Assembly (NCBI GenBank): GCA_964370825.1
Contig: CAYJKY010000028.1
Location: 1 to 45,789, forward strand
DNA length: 45,789 nt
Source of the DNA: CAYJBH01 sp964370825
GTDB taxonomy: Bacteria; Bacillota; Clostridia; Oscillospirales; Ruminococcaceae
Direction: 5' to 3'
Position 1 is the stretch's first letter, and each line of letters starts with the position of its first letter. Positions 24,277 to 32,016 of the stretch are shown here, piece by piece. The translations under genes and the position numbers were made by a program. Below the pieces are notes generated by a model. That model was given only the letters and a program-made list of their open reading frames with translations, was not told the origin of the DNA and made no database searches.

Positions 24277-25224
24277 TTAAAACAGTGATGAATCCGGTTC
24301 GACCTTAGAAACAATTTTATTGCAAACTAAAACCAAAATTAGTCCGAAAACAGATTGGTAGAGTGAGATTGCAGAGGCGAAGGCCATTTCTCCATTGCTA
24401 ACACCTGCACGGTAGACATAAACATCAATAAAGTCGGTTACGCTATAAAGCAAAGGATTAAGATTTGTTAGGCCGACTATCATTGCAAAACCGCCTTTTA
24501 AGCTGTTTCCAACTGCGAGCAAAAACAGAATTATTACCGTAGGACGAAGCATAGGTAATGTAATATTTATTATGCTTTGCCACTTACTGGCCCCATCTAT
24601 AGAGGCTGCTTCATACATGGAGGTGTCGATGCCACTTAATACTGCATAATAAATTATAGAGCTGTATCCCACACCGTGCCATATTTCACTTACTATTAAT
24701 ATTACAATCCATGCATTAGGGGAGGAATAAAAATCATATCGCTCTCCGGTTAATGCTTCTAAAAAACCGTTTATAATTCCATTTTCCTGGCTTAATATTG
24801 CTTGTAATATACTTCCTGCTACCATCCATGAAATGAAATATGGAAAAAACATAACGCTTTGGGTTGTTTTGATAAATTTTTTATTCTTTATCTCGTTTAG
24901 CATTATCGCAACTGCTATTGCAAAAATTGTTCCAAATACAAAAAATGCCAGATTGAACAAAACAGTATTGCGAGTAGCACGCATTGCCATCTCTAAATTG
25001 TTAAAAAAGAACTGAAAGTTTTTTGTTATTGGGTTCGCCCAAGGACTTCCATATATTCCGCCCTTAAAATTATAGTCTTTAAAAACCATTACCAGTCCGG
25101 TCATAGGTATGTAAGAAAATGCTATGAGTGCAAGCATACCCGGCAGTGCAAGAATATAAAGTGGAAAATTTTCGGAATTATACTTCCTTTTTTTTGCCTT
25201 AGATTTCTCCTGCAAATTTTGCAT
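24277..25224 (-). CDS. ABC sugar permease, MalF/LplB type
   Basis: A 315-aa permease with about six membrane segments. LYILALPGMLALIAFSYIPM forms the first helix and YEAASIDGASKWQSIINITL the EAA loop. The DSSLF tail is common in LplB-like proteins. It is the first gene of the importer operon, behind a clear promoter. It forms the heterodimeric channel with the 23371 permease. No ATP-binding subunit is encoded in the operon or anywhere else in the window, so a shared MsmK/UgpC-type ATPase from elsewhere is probably used. Confidence 0.92.
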   Translation of the reverse strand: MQNLQEKSKAKKRKYNSENFPLYILALPGMLALIAFSYIPMTGLVMVFKDYNFKGGIYGSPWANPITKNFQFFFNNLEMAMRATRNTVLFNLAFFVFGTIFAIAVAIMLNEIKNKKFIKTTQSVMFFPYFISWMVAGSILQAILSQENGIINGFLEALTGERYDFYSSPNAWIVILIVSEIWHGVGYSSIIYYAVLSGIDTSMYEAASIDGASKWQSIINITLPMLRPTVIILFLLAVGNSLKGGFAMIVGLTNLNPLLYSVTDFIDVYVYRAGVSNGEMAFASAISLYQSVFGLILVLVCNKIVSKVEPDSSLF

Positions 25225-25279
25225 CTTTCAACCCCATTTGTTGTGAGTTATGTACTAAAACATTTCTTCCGTAACACAA

Positions 25280-25308
25280 ATATTAGCAGATTGTATATGC
25301 AATGTAAA
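25280..25308 (-). promoter_or_regulatory. Promoter of the ABC importer/hydrolase operon
   Basis: On the minus strand TTTACA (25303-25308), 17 bp, TAATAT (25280-25285). Initiation would be about 50 bp before the first permease ATG. It lies in a 273-bp divergent region with the regulator gene, the likely target of the AraC-type protein. Confidence 0.65.
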
Positions 25309-25411
25309 TATTAAAAACATCTTTTTCTATTAATTTTATATTGTTATGGCATTTATTGAGTGTTAAATTTGCAAGCAATTTATGTTTTTGTTGTAGACGT
25401 ATAAAATAATG

Positions 25412-25440
25412 TGTACAGAATTTGTTACTTATGTTATAAT
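25412..25440 (+). promoter_or_regulatory. Promoter of the AraC-type regulator
   Basis: TGTACA (25412-25417), 17 bp, perfect TATAAT (25435-25440). The -35 has two mismatches. The leader is about 50 nt and ends with AGGAAGG before the ATG. Confidence 0.6.
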
Positions 25441-25497
25441 TACAAGAAATAATACTACAAGAATGTCAAATGCCGTAAGAAAGGAAGGTGCATAGTT

Positions 25498-27648
25498 ATG
25501 AAACGATTATCTGAAATGTTCACCTCTAAGGTGCATCGAAATATTCTTGTAAGTTTTTTAATCATATCAATTTCAGCAAGCTTGATTTTTTTCTCAATCT
25601 TATTTACTAATCTTATAAACAATCAGGCTAAAGAATTGATGCTTGTTCATGAAAGCATGGTTGATACTGCAAAGGTCACTTTCGAACATACCATCAATGA
25701 GCACGCTAATGTGTGTAGAATTGCACTGGACTTGTCGGACACGCAAATATATGCCTTAGATGATGAACACACCGGTGCAGAGAAATATAACATGACCCTC
25801 GCTCTTCAGCAACACACCAAGGCGGTTGCCGGTTTTGAGTCGGTGGCAATTTTTAATAAGAACGAACTAATATGGGCTTATGATTCAATATATAATGCCA
25901 CAACTGTTAAAAATGATGTGCTAACAACAATACAGCAACAACCCATAGTTGCGGCTCCAATGTATTTTATTCTGGATGGTCCGACAAAAAAATTAGTAGT
26001 TTATGATTTAAACTACGCAAAATTAAATGGTGAAATTGAATATGGGATTTTTTTAATTATAAATCTAAATGCCCTGCAGTCAAAGCTTTTCGTAAACTCT
26101 TCGTCCGAAAATTATCCCTCGATGTATTTTATCGACGATAAGTCAGAGGCTTTTTTAACTCTTAACAATGACGAGGAGTTTCAACAGTACTTCGACAGTC
26201 AATTTGATAGCAAGGAAATCATATTAGATAATAGCTACCTTCATACCTCTGTGCAGCTGAGCAACTCTGTGTACCAGATACATTCCTTTTATAACAAAAA
26301 TGATATTACATTTAATATAGTGGGAGATATTATTTTTTACACCGTCATAACTGCAATTGTCATGCTGTTTATATTTACAAGTACCTACTATCTTTCTTAC
26401 TTAATTGCTCGGCCGATTGAGACGTTGCTTCAGGCGACACGGGCACATAAATCACCTGCTTCAACCTCAGTGCCGTTTCCATTTAACAGAGAGCTTAGTG
26501 AAACGGTAACTCAGGTTGTTAACTCCATACAATCCTCTCACTATAGAGACGAATTTTTCAACTTTATTAACGAACGACAGCTAACTGTCTCCGGCAACTC
26601 CCTTTTTAGTTTTGTTGATGACTACAAGTCGGGGTATTGGGTGTGCGTATCCGTTTTAAGTACCAATTCTTTGTTTAACAGCAACCAACTCGATAGCCTT
26701 ATTGATCAGAGTAATGGCGTTGGTTATAGATTTGTTGACACAACAAAAATGTTGCACGTTATCATTGCATATTGCGATGTGGCCAAGGATAAGGATGATT
26801 TCAGCCGCACAGTGTCAGAGGATTTATCAAAACTGATTAAGATGATAGAGGGTGGATATATTGGCGTTTCCTCACCATCTAACTCGGTGTCCAATTTAGC
26901 CATTATATACTCTCAGGCCAATGAGGCATTGAAACATCGAGTTTTTTATGACGAAAAGCTCATTTTTATGTATGATGAGCTTGTATCACAAACTACTCCG
27001 TTTGACATTGAGGGTTATCAAAGTTCCTTAATTAATATTATTGTTAATGAAAAAAATGCTGACTGGGATAGTGTAGCAAGGGAGCTTTCCGATCGTGTTT
27101 CGTGCCTAAAATATCATGAGGCAATAATGATAATGGCAACCGCTCTATGTAGATCGTTTCGTGAACTGAACAAAAATATTAACAAACGTGAAGAGTCTTG
27201 GCAGGAGTATTCGGATGTTTATGCTATGCTGATGCAGTGCAGCGATCGCAGTAGCTTAATTACCTATCTTGCACATGAGTTATCTACCTATAAGCAGGAT
27301 TTTCAACTATCGGTCAAAAATTCAAACGTCGAACTAAATGAAGCGATTGGTGCTTATGTTAAGGAAAATTATTTTAATCCCGGACTTGATATTGATTCAA
27401 TTGCATCACAGTTTGGCCTTAGTCGTTCTTATTTTAGCAAAATCTTTAATGGTTATTTTAGATCGAGCTTTCCCGAACACCTCAATGAGATACGATTAGC
27501 TAAGGCGGCAGAACTTCTTACCACCACCAATATGTCTGTAACCGAAATAGGGGTTAAGGTAGGCTTTTCCGGAAATTCTTATTTTACAGTTCTTTTTAAA
27601 AAGAAATATCATATTTCTCCAACTGTATATAGAAAGCATAACTCATAA
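25498..27648 (+). CDS. Membrane-anchored AraC-family regulator with extracytoplasmic sensor
   Basis: A 716-aa one-component regulator. A transmembrane helix (about 16-36, ILVSFLIISISASLIFFSIL) and a second (about 275-300, IFYTVITAIVMLFIF) enclose a 240-residue extracytoplasmic sensor. A juxtamembrane HAMP-like stretch, a helical linker (about 340-600) and a C-terminal AraC double HTH (about 612-714: DIDSIASQFGLSRSYFSKIF and MSVTEIGVKVGFSGNSYFTV) follow. This layout is common in Bacillota for regulators divergent from LplB/YtcP importer operons, as here. It probably senses the sugar outside the cell and activates the operon at 25224-19658. Phosphorylation is not implied, as no receiver domain is present. 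Confidence 0.88.
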   Translation: MKRLSEMFTSKVHRNILVSFLIISISASLIFFSILFTNLINNQAKELMLVHESMVDTAKVTFEHTINEHANVCRIALDLSDTQIYALDDEHTGAEKYNMTLALQQHTKAVAGFESVAIFNKNELIWAYDSIYNATTVKNDVLTTIQQQPIVAAPMYFILDGPTKKLVVYDLNYAKLNGEIEYGIFLIINLNALQSKLFVNSSSENYPSMYFIDDKSEAFLTLNNDEEFQQYFDSQFDSKEIILDNSYLHTSVQLSNSVYQIHSFYNKNDITFNIVGDIIFYTVITAIVMLFIFTSTYYLSYLIARPIETLLQATRAHKSPASTSVPFPFNRELSETVTQVVNSIQSSHYRDEFFNFINERQLTVSGNSLFSFVDDYKSGYWVCVSVLSTNSLFNSNQLDSLIDQSNGVGYRFVDTTKMLHVIIAYCDVAKDKDDFSRTVSEDLSKLIKMIEGGYIGVSSPSNSVSNLAIIYSQANEALKHRVFYDEKLIFMYDELVSQTTPFDIEGYQSSLINIIVNEKNADWDSVARELSDRVSCLKYHEAIMIMATALCRSFRELNKNINKREESWQEYSDVYAMLMQCSDRSSLITYLAHELSTYKQDFQLSVKNSNVELNEAIGAYVKENYFNPGLDIDSIASQFGLSRSYFSKIFNGYFRSSFPEHLNEIRLAKAAELLTTTNMSVTEIGVKVGFSGNSYFTVLFKKKYHISPTVYRKHNS

Positions 27649-27676
27649 AGCACACAACACAAATGTTGAGGAACTG

Positions 27677-27856
27677 GTGTCGGCTAAGATTGACAGCGAT
27701 GCATTTTGGAATTCAATCTCGGAAGAAGATAAAAATATTTTGCGATTGCGTATGAACAGTATGTCTCAAAAAAAGATTGCAGATAAACTTGGTTACAAGT
27801 CTCACAGTACAATTACAAAACGCATAAAAATATTGAAAGAAAAGTTTTTAAAATAA
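27677..27856 (+). pseudogene. Remnant of a sigma-70-region-4-like HTH protein from a conjugative element
   Basis: The 59-codon frame from a GTG reads FWNSISEEDKNILRLRMNSM, then SQKKIADKLGYKSHSTITKR, a region-4-like HTH as in the small sigma-like proteins near the integration end of Tn916/Tn1549-type elements. The upstream part is missing: the frame runs back into the end of the AraC gene without an SD-supported start. Together with the next remnant and tRNA-Pro it marks a decayed element end. Confidence 0.5.
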
Positions 27857-27946
27857 TTTTGGAACATTTTGTTTTTCTCGTGTCGTAAGATAATATAAGA
27901 TCGCACTCACCGATTTGCTGGGTGTATTCTTTTTGTGAAAAATTAG

Positions 27947-28172
27947 ATGGAACAGAAAATGAAAGAAGCGAAAACCGGAAACAGGGTGCATCAGTCAGAT
28001 CAGTGAAAATCTGTGAGAGGGGAGATATTCACCGACATGGATTGACGGAAAGAAACATTCACGAAATATTTATGCCCACTCGATTGAAGAGTGTGAGGAA
28101 AAATTGGCTGTGCTGATAGACCAGATGAGAGCGGAGCTTGAGGAGTTGAGGTCAAAAAATGATACACAGTAA
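27947..28172 (+). pseudogene. Frameshifted small integrase-type DNA-binding protein
   Basis: It opens MEQKMKEAKTGNRVHQ, then needs a frame change near 27998-28003. It continues ISENL, a TGA stop (28014-28016) where Trp would fit, then GRYSPTWIDGKKHSRNIYAH and SIEECEEKLAVLIDQMRAE, ending at TAA 28170-28172. WEGRYSP...DGKK.SR.IYA followed by a helix is the pattern of integrase arm-binding (AP2-like) domains in Bacillota mobile elements. One frameshift and one nonsense change make it non-functional. It could be a stand-alone small protein or an integrase N-terminus. From 28173 to 28339 I see only a weak hairpin (AAACTCA/TGAGTTT, 28199-28227). Confidence 0.5.
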
Positions 28173-28339
28173 CCAAAGAAACCTCCACGCCCTATTCAAA
28201 ACTCAATCCCATTTTAGGACTGAGTTTGCACATCATCAAAAAAGTAATATCGAAATCCATCGCAAAAATATTCACAAATAAATCTGTCTGTGGGATTTCA
28301 TGTGGTCAAACCATAAAATCACCGCTCACAAAATACAAG

Positions 28340-28373
28340 AATCCCCTGTAAAACAGCCGTTTTACAGGGGATT
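28340..28373 (-). terminator. Hairpin/terminator downstream of tRNA-Pro
   Basis: A perfect 15-bp stem (28340-28354 with 28359-28373) and a four-base loop, directly after the encoded CCA. The T-rich tail on the minus strand is weak (CTTGTATTTT). It replaces the ancestral terminator now found at 19467-19505. Confidence 0.65.
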
Positions 28374-28374
28374 T

Positions 28375-28451
28375 TGGTCGGGATGACACGACTCGAACGT
28401 GCGGCATCTTGGTCCCAAACCAAGCACTCTACCAAACTGAGCTACATCCCG
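28375..28451 (-). tRNA. tRNA-Pro(UGG)
   Basis: Minus-strand cloverleaf: acceptor CGGGATG/CATCCCG, D-arm GCTCAGTTTGGTAGAGTGC, anticodon arm CTTGG-TTTGGGA-CCAAG with anticodon UGG, T-loop GTTCGAGTC, and encoded CCA (28375-28377). The 3' 46 bp are duplicated at 19508-19553, so this gene is the integration target of the island. Confidence 0.97.
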
Positions 28452-28458
28452 TTATTAT

Positions 28459-28482
28459 GGGGTGTTCTTTTAAGATCACCCC
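28459..28482 (-). terminator. Hairpin after rpmA
   Basis: GGGGTG (28459-28464) pairs with CACCCC (28477-28482), with an inner AAGA/TCTT extension, immediately after the rpmA stop. No strong T-tract follows on the minus strand, so it may terminate or may delimit processing of a transcript that also includes tRNA-Pro. Confidence 0.5.
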
Positions 28483-28490
28483 ACTGATAA

Positions 28491-28748
28491 TTATTGTTCA
28501 GGATATACGCTTACTCTTTTGCGTCCTGCTCCGAACTTTTCAAATTTTACACGACCACCGGCCAATGCGAATAATGTATAGTCGCTACCACAGCCTACAT
28601 TGTTGCCCGGATGAATATGTGTTCCACGCTGACGTACCAAAATGTTTCCGGCAAGCACTGCCTGTCCGTCTGCACGCTTTACACCAAGACGTTTCGACTC
28701 TGAGTCACGTCCGTTCTTTGTTGAACCAACACCTTTTTTATGTGCCAT
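28491..28748 (-). CDS. rpmA: 50S ribosomal protein L27
   Basis: The 85-aa L27, with MAHKKGVGSTKNGRDSESKR, GQAVLAGNILVRQRGT and HPGNNVG all conserved. Most Bacillota L27 proteins start with a cleavable extension of about nine residues that ends in FFAS and is removed by the protease Prp. Here the protein begins directly at the mature-type AHKKG sequence, as in E. coli. The gap to rplU is only 38 bp, so there is no prp gene between them. AGAGAGG precedes the ATG. Confidence 0.98.
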   Translation of the reverse strand: MAHKKGVGSTKNGRDSESKRLGVKRADGQAVLAGNILVRQRGTHIHPGNNVGCGSDYTLFALAGGRVKFEKFGAGRKRVSVYPEQ

Positions 28749-28786
28749 TATTTTTTCCTCTCTAAATAGGTTATTTCTTGTAAAAT

Positions 28787-29098
28787 TTACGAATTAATTG
28801 CGGTTATCTCTACCTTGGAGTACGGCTGACGATGTCCGAGTTTTCTTGCCGAGCCTTTTTTCGGGCGGTAGGTAAATACCGTAATTTTCTTTGCCTTACC
28901 GTTTTTAACAAGTGATGCCTCTACGGTTGCACCTTTTACTGTCGGGGTGCCAAACTTTACTGCACCCTCTTCACCTACTGTGAGAACCTGATCGAACACG
29001 ATCTTATCGCCATCGTTAACATCAAGCTTTTCAATGTAGATAACGTCTCCTACCTGAACGCTGTACTGTTTTCCTCCGGTCACTATTGTTGCTTTCAT
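28787..29098 (-). CDS. rplU: 50S ribosomal protein L21
   Basis: The 103-aa L21, with KATIVTGGKQYSVQVGDVIY at the N-terminus and the conserved basic KKGSARKLGHRQPYSKVEI near the C-terminus that contacts 23S rRNA. First gene of the rplU-rpmA operon. AAAGGA precedes the ATG, behind a leader of about 80 nt and a strong promoter. Confidence 0.98.
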   Translation of the reverse strand: MKATIVTGGKQYSVQVGDVIYIEKLDVNDGDKIVFDQVLTVGEEGAVKFGTPTVKGATVEASLVKNGKAKKITVFTYRPKKGSARKLGHRQPYSKVEITAINS

Positions 29099-29183
29099 AA
29101 TTTTCCTTTCTCTTGTTTGTCAGAGCCTCGCTGAGGTTGGCGGCGTTTCGCACTTAAAAAGCCATCTTCAGGCGGGTTGAAGT
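29099..29183 (-). promoter_or_regulatory. rplU 5' leader, possible L21 leader element
   Basis: The transcript between the promoter and rplU contains a CCTC-GCT-GAGG hairpin and GC-rich flanks (AACGCCGCCAACC). Bacillota often have an autoregulatory L21 leader here. Position and hairpin are seen; assignment to that RNA family would need a covariance-model match. Confidence 0.4.
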
Positions 29184-29185
29184 TC

Positions 29186-29214
29186 ATTTTACCATATTAG
29201 GGCAATAATGTCAA
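29186..29214 (-). promoter_or_regulatory. Promoter of rplU-rpmA
   Basis: On the minus strand perfect TTGACA (29209-29214), 17 bp, TAAAAT (29186-29191). Confidence 0.8.
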
Positions 29215-29251
29215 GATTTTTCTTGAAAATGGAGTATCAGGTAGGTTACAG

Positions 29252-30310
29252 CTATCTTTTAGAAAGCTCTCTATAAAATTCCTCATACCATTTTATGCTG
29301 TCAAGCGGTGTATTTGCAGGAATATGATTGCCTACCGCCATGAAAAATCCGGGACATTTTTTGCCTATATCCATACACCTTTTTACCTCGGCATATATGT
29401 CATCCTTACCACCCATAAGTAGCACTCTGGTGTCTGCATTTCCAATGAAGGAGTGAGTTTTTCCGTATTTTTCGGCAATATACCCCATGTCGGTTGTTGG
29501 CTCCATTACAAAACCATTAACTCCACAATTAACGATATCGTCGATAAATTCGTCGTAGGTGCCATCAGAGGTGTACAGTAGCTTTTTGCCTGATTCGATA
29601 ACCGGTGCGAACAGCTCCTTGTATCCCGGAAAGATGTATTTTTTATACCACTGCGGATCAATAAAGGCTCCCGATGTCCAAACTATGTCATCGTGTGCCA
29701 TAACGTACGGCGTTTTGGACTTTGCAAGTGCCGTATAAAAGGGCTTCATCCACTCTATGTAGCGGCACATGAGCCGACCAAACCTTTCGTAATCTACACC
29801 TGCAGACAGTAACAACATATCCCAGCCCAGGATATCTATTAAGCCCGACATTGCGGTTATGTAGGTACCGGTCATGTTTATCGCATCGGGTGATCTTTCA
29901 CATCTTTTATCATAATCGTCGTTAAACCTATTAATAAGTTCGGCTTCGGTATAGTGTGGTAGTTTTTCCATCGGATCAAAGGCAAAAACATCCTCCTCAT
30001 CCTCGAAAACCGCCGTTCCCGTCTCACGAAAATCTACACCGCCCTCCTCATAGTTTGCATGACCCATGTCGGTATAATAGCTGCCAAGAAAACTGTTGTT
30101 TATTAAAACACCCCACATCAAATCATAGTTCCATGCCTTAAAAAAGGCTTGCTGTGCTACAAATTTTTCCTGCTCTGTTGAGTTAGATGTTATTTTTATT
30201 CCGGTAAATGCTTCGACAGCTTGCCAATGACCTTCCACCGAATACTCGGTGCGTGGAACCCTGTCGGTCATTTCAAGGTTTAAAGCTGAAACACCATGTT
30301 TTATCGACAT
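29252..30310 (-). CDS. Uroporphyrinogen-decarboxylase-superfamily protein (not HemE)
   Basis: A 352-aa TIM-barrel protein. The start ALNLEMTDRVPRTEY and the late SFIGNADTRVLLMGGKDDIY fit the URO-D/MtaA-type methyltransferase superfamily, whose members handle tetrapyrroles or methyl groups on corrinoid proteins. The HemE substrate-binding Arg/Asp arrangement near the N-terminus is not evident, and no corrinoid protein or MtrH/MtaB-like partner is adjacent, so the function is unknown. The ATG at 30310 (MSIKHG) is preferred: AAGGA lies 12 bases upstream, whereas it abuts the alternative ATG at 30322. No clear operon partner. Confidence 0.72.
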   Translation of the reverse strand: MSIKHGVSALNLEMTDRVPRTEYSVEGHWQAVEAFTGIKITSNSTEQEKFVAQQAFFKAWNYDLMWGVLINNSFLGSYYTDMGHANYEEGGVDFRETGTAVFEDEEDVFAFDPMEKLPHYTEAELINRFNDDYDKRCERSPDAINMTGTYITAMSGLIDILGWDMLLLSAGVDYERFGRLMCRYIEWMKPFYTALAKSKTPYVMAHDDIVWTSGAFIDPQWYKKYIFPGYKELFAPVIESGKKLLYTSDGTYDEFIDDIVNCGVNGFVMEPTTDMGYIAEKYGKTHSFIGNADTRVLLMGGKDDIYAEVKRCMDIGKKCPGFFMAVGNHIPANTPLDSIKWYEEFYRELSKR

Positions 30311-30432
30311 AATAATGACCATTCCTTGTTTGATGTTTTGTCCGGTTTCACCACAGTGTAGCGAAACTCAAATACATTTTATTAGTTAAATAATCTTTAG
30401 TAGTAGTAAAAAGTCTTGTAACAAGCAACAGC

Positions 30433-31020
30433 TCATAATAGGTACTTTAAATCTTTAAAGGAACTTACTGTTTTTCCATCAAATTTTATGTTTGTTCTAT
30501 TAAATAATATTGTTTGCATACCTAAATTTTGGGCAACTTTTATATTACTCTCTCTATCATCAATGTAATAACATTCTGTAGGGATACAATCTAACTGTTT
30601 TAAAGTTAAATTAAAAATATGCTTATCTGGTTTTTGCGTTTTTAAGTCACCACTAATGCTAATTACATTAAAATATTTTTCAATATCAAATTTTTCTCTC
30701 AAATATTTACTCCACCGACTTGAGTCGTTTGATATTATGGCTAACTTATACTTTTCTTTTGCTAAAGAAATAAACTCAATAAAGCCTTCACTTAATTCTA
30801 TTGTATCTAAATATTGCTTCTCTATTTCTTCAATGTCACCGATATAACCTAAGGCTTCCCAAACTTGTAAAGAGGTTAATTCGCCGACATCTGCTTTAAA
30901 CCAAGGAGTACATATTTCTTCAGGTTTTAAATTAGGAAATGTTTGTTGTACGTAAGGAACAAAATCATCACCTGTTTGTTTGACAATGACACCATACATA
31001 TCTAATATTATTGCTTTCAA
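30433..31020 (-). CDS. HAD-superfamily hydrolase, TTG start
   Basis: A 195-aa phosphatase-like protein with a cap domain (subclass IA). Motif I ILDMYGVIV has the nucleophile Asp; the second motif position is Tyr, as in the DxYG branch. Motif II is IISNDSS, motif III QKPDKHIF with Lys, and motif IV YYIDDRESN. The substrate is unknown. The start is taken as TTG (31018-31020) because a perfect AGGAGGG sits nine bases upstream and HAD proteins usually begin a few residues before motif I; an upstream ATG at 31062 has no SD. The gene is clearly more AT-rich than its neighbours, suggesting separate acquisition. Confidence 0.82.
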   Translation of the reverse strand: MKAIILDMYGVIVKQTGDDFVPYVQQTFPNLKPEEICTPWFKADVGELTSLQVWEALGYIGDIEEIEKQYLDTIELSEGFIEFISLAKEKYKLAIISNDSSRWSKYLREKFDIEKYFNVISISGDLKTQKPDKHIFNLTLKQLDCIPTECYYIDDRESNIKVAQNLGMQTILFNRTNIKFDGKTVSSFKDLKYLL

Positions 31021-31150
31021 ATCTGAGTTCCCTCCTATTATAAATTCGCTCCACCGAGCCATATTTTAAACACCACACATTCGCAAAACTTTTACGAAGT
31101 TTGAAAGGTACAAAGATCTGAGTCCGAAATAAAGTTTTCTGGCTTTACTC

Positions 31151-31999
31151 TTATGCCTTGTTATTACATCCACACACCATAATCTTTTCCATGACAAGCT
31201 TTTTTACATTTTCTCTGCCTATCTTTCCGTATGCCTTCGGATCAAATGTCTCCGGCTTTTCTGCGAGTGTCGATTTAATTCCGTCTGAATATGCAACACG
31301 TAGCTCGGTGGCAAAGTTAACCTTACAAATACCTCGCTTTATGCACTCCTTTACGGTATCATCCGAAAGTCCACTTGCTCCGTGAAGCACCATAGGAACC
31401 GTCAGCAGTCCTTTCAGCTCACTTATTAATTCAAGGTTAAGCACCGGCGTTGTGGGATAAAATCCGTGTGCAGTGCCGACACCTACCGCCATAATATCCG
31501 GCATTGCCTCCTTTTCAAAGCGTACCGCCTCGGAAGGGATGGTATATCCCGCATTTTCGCACTCGGTGTCGTCCTCTTTACCTCCTACCTGTCCAAGCTC
31601 TGCCTCAACCGGCACTCCAACTGCAGAACACATCTCTGTAACCTTTTTGGTAACAGCAATATTTTCATCAAGCGGTAACTTACTACCATCTATCATAATT
31701 CCGGTATATCCGGCTCTTAACGCTTTTGCACAGAGCTCGAAGTCACTTCCGTGGTCAAGATGCACAGCCACAGGCACTGTTGCATTTTTTGCGATAGCCG
31801 ATATCATGCCGAAATAGGTGTCAACACCGGCATATCTCACTGTAGAGGGTGTTGTTTGAATGATAACCGGTGATTTAAGCTCCTCTGCCGCCGAAACTAC
31901 AGCCTGTGCCATCTCCATGTTTTCCACATTGAAAGCACCGACCGCATAACCGCCTTTTTGTGCCTTTAAAAGCATATCTTTAAATGTTGTAATTGGCAT
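31151..31999 (-). CDS. Class II ketose-bisphosphate aldolase (fructose/tagatose type)
   Basis: A 282-aa zinc-dependent aldolase that splits fructose- or tagatose-1,6-bisphosphate to DHAP and glyceraldehyde-3-phosphate. Zinc and active-site motifs HLDHGSD, VGTAHGFY and VLHGASGLS (three His ligands) and the phosphate-binding KVNFATEL are present. The length and the YAGVDTYF segment fit the KbaY/GatY/FbaA group. It can serve glycolysis and also the bisphosphate made by the PfkB kinase at 10892. It is not in that operon; it follows the coiled-coil gene by 17 bp on the same strand. Confidence 0.9.
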   Translation of the reverse strand: MPITTFKDMLLKAQKGGYAVGAFNVENMEMAQAVVSAAEELKSPVIIQTTPSTVRYAGVDTYFGMISAIAKNATVPVAVHLDHGSDFELCAKALRAGYTGIMIDGSKLPLDENIAVTKKVTEMCSAVGVPVEAELGQVGGKEDDTECENAGYTIPSEAVRFEKEAMPDIMAVGVGTAHGFYPTTPVLNLELISELKGLLTVPMVLHGASGLSDDTVKECIKRGICKVNFATELRVAYSDGIKSTLAEKPETFDPKAYGKIGRENVKKLVMEKIMVCGCNNKA

Positions 32000-32016
32000 A
32001 TCATCTAATCCTTGTA

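Larger units (their letters stand above)
19554..28374. mobile_element. 8.8-kb genomic island integrated at tRNA-Pro
   Basis: Bounded by the duplicated tRNA-Pro 3' end (left) and the intact gene (right). Cargo: glycoside-hydrolase-like protein, sugar-binding lipoprotein, two ABC permeases and an AraC-type membrane regulator. At the tRNA end there are only decayed mobile-element genes (27677-28172). No intact integrase is present, so the island is probably fixed. The borders are seen directly; the excision history is inference. Confidence 0.75.

Noticed and set aside
27922..28116. 64-codon frame over the integrase-like remnant
   Set aside because: It is the wrong frame; the recognisable WIDGKKHSRNIY sequence lies in another frame interrupted by a frameshift and a stop.
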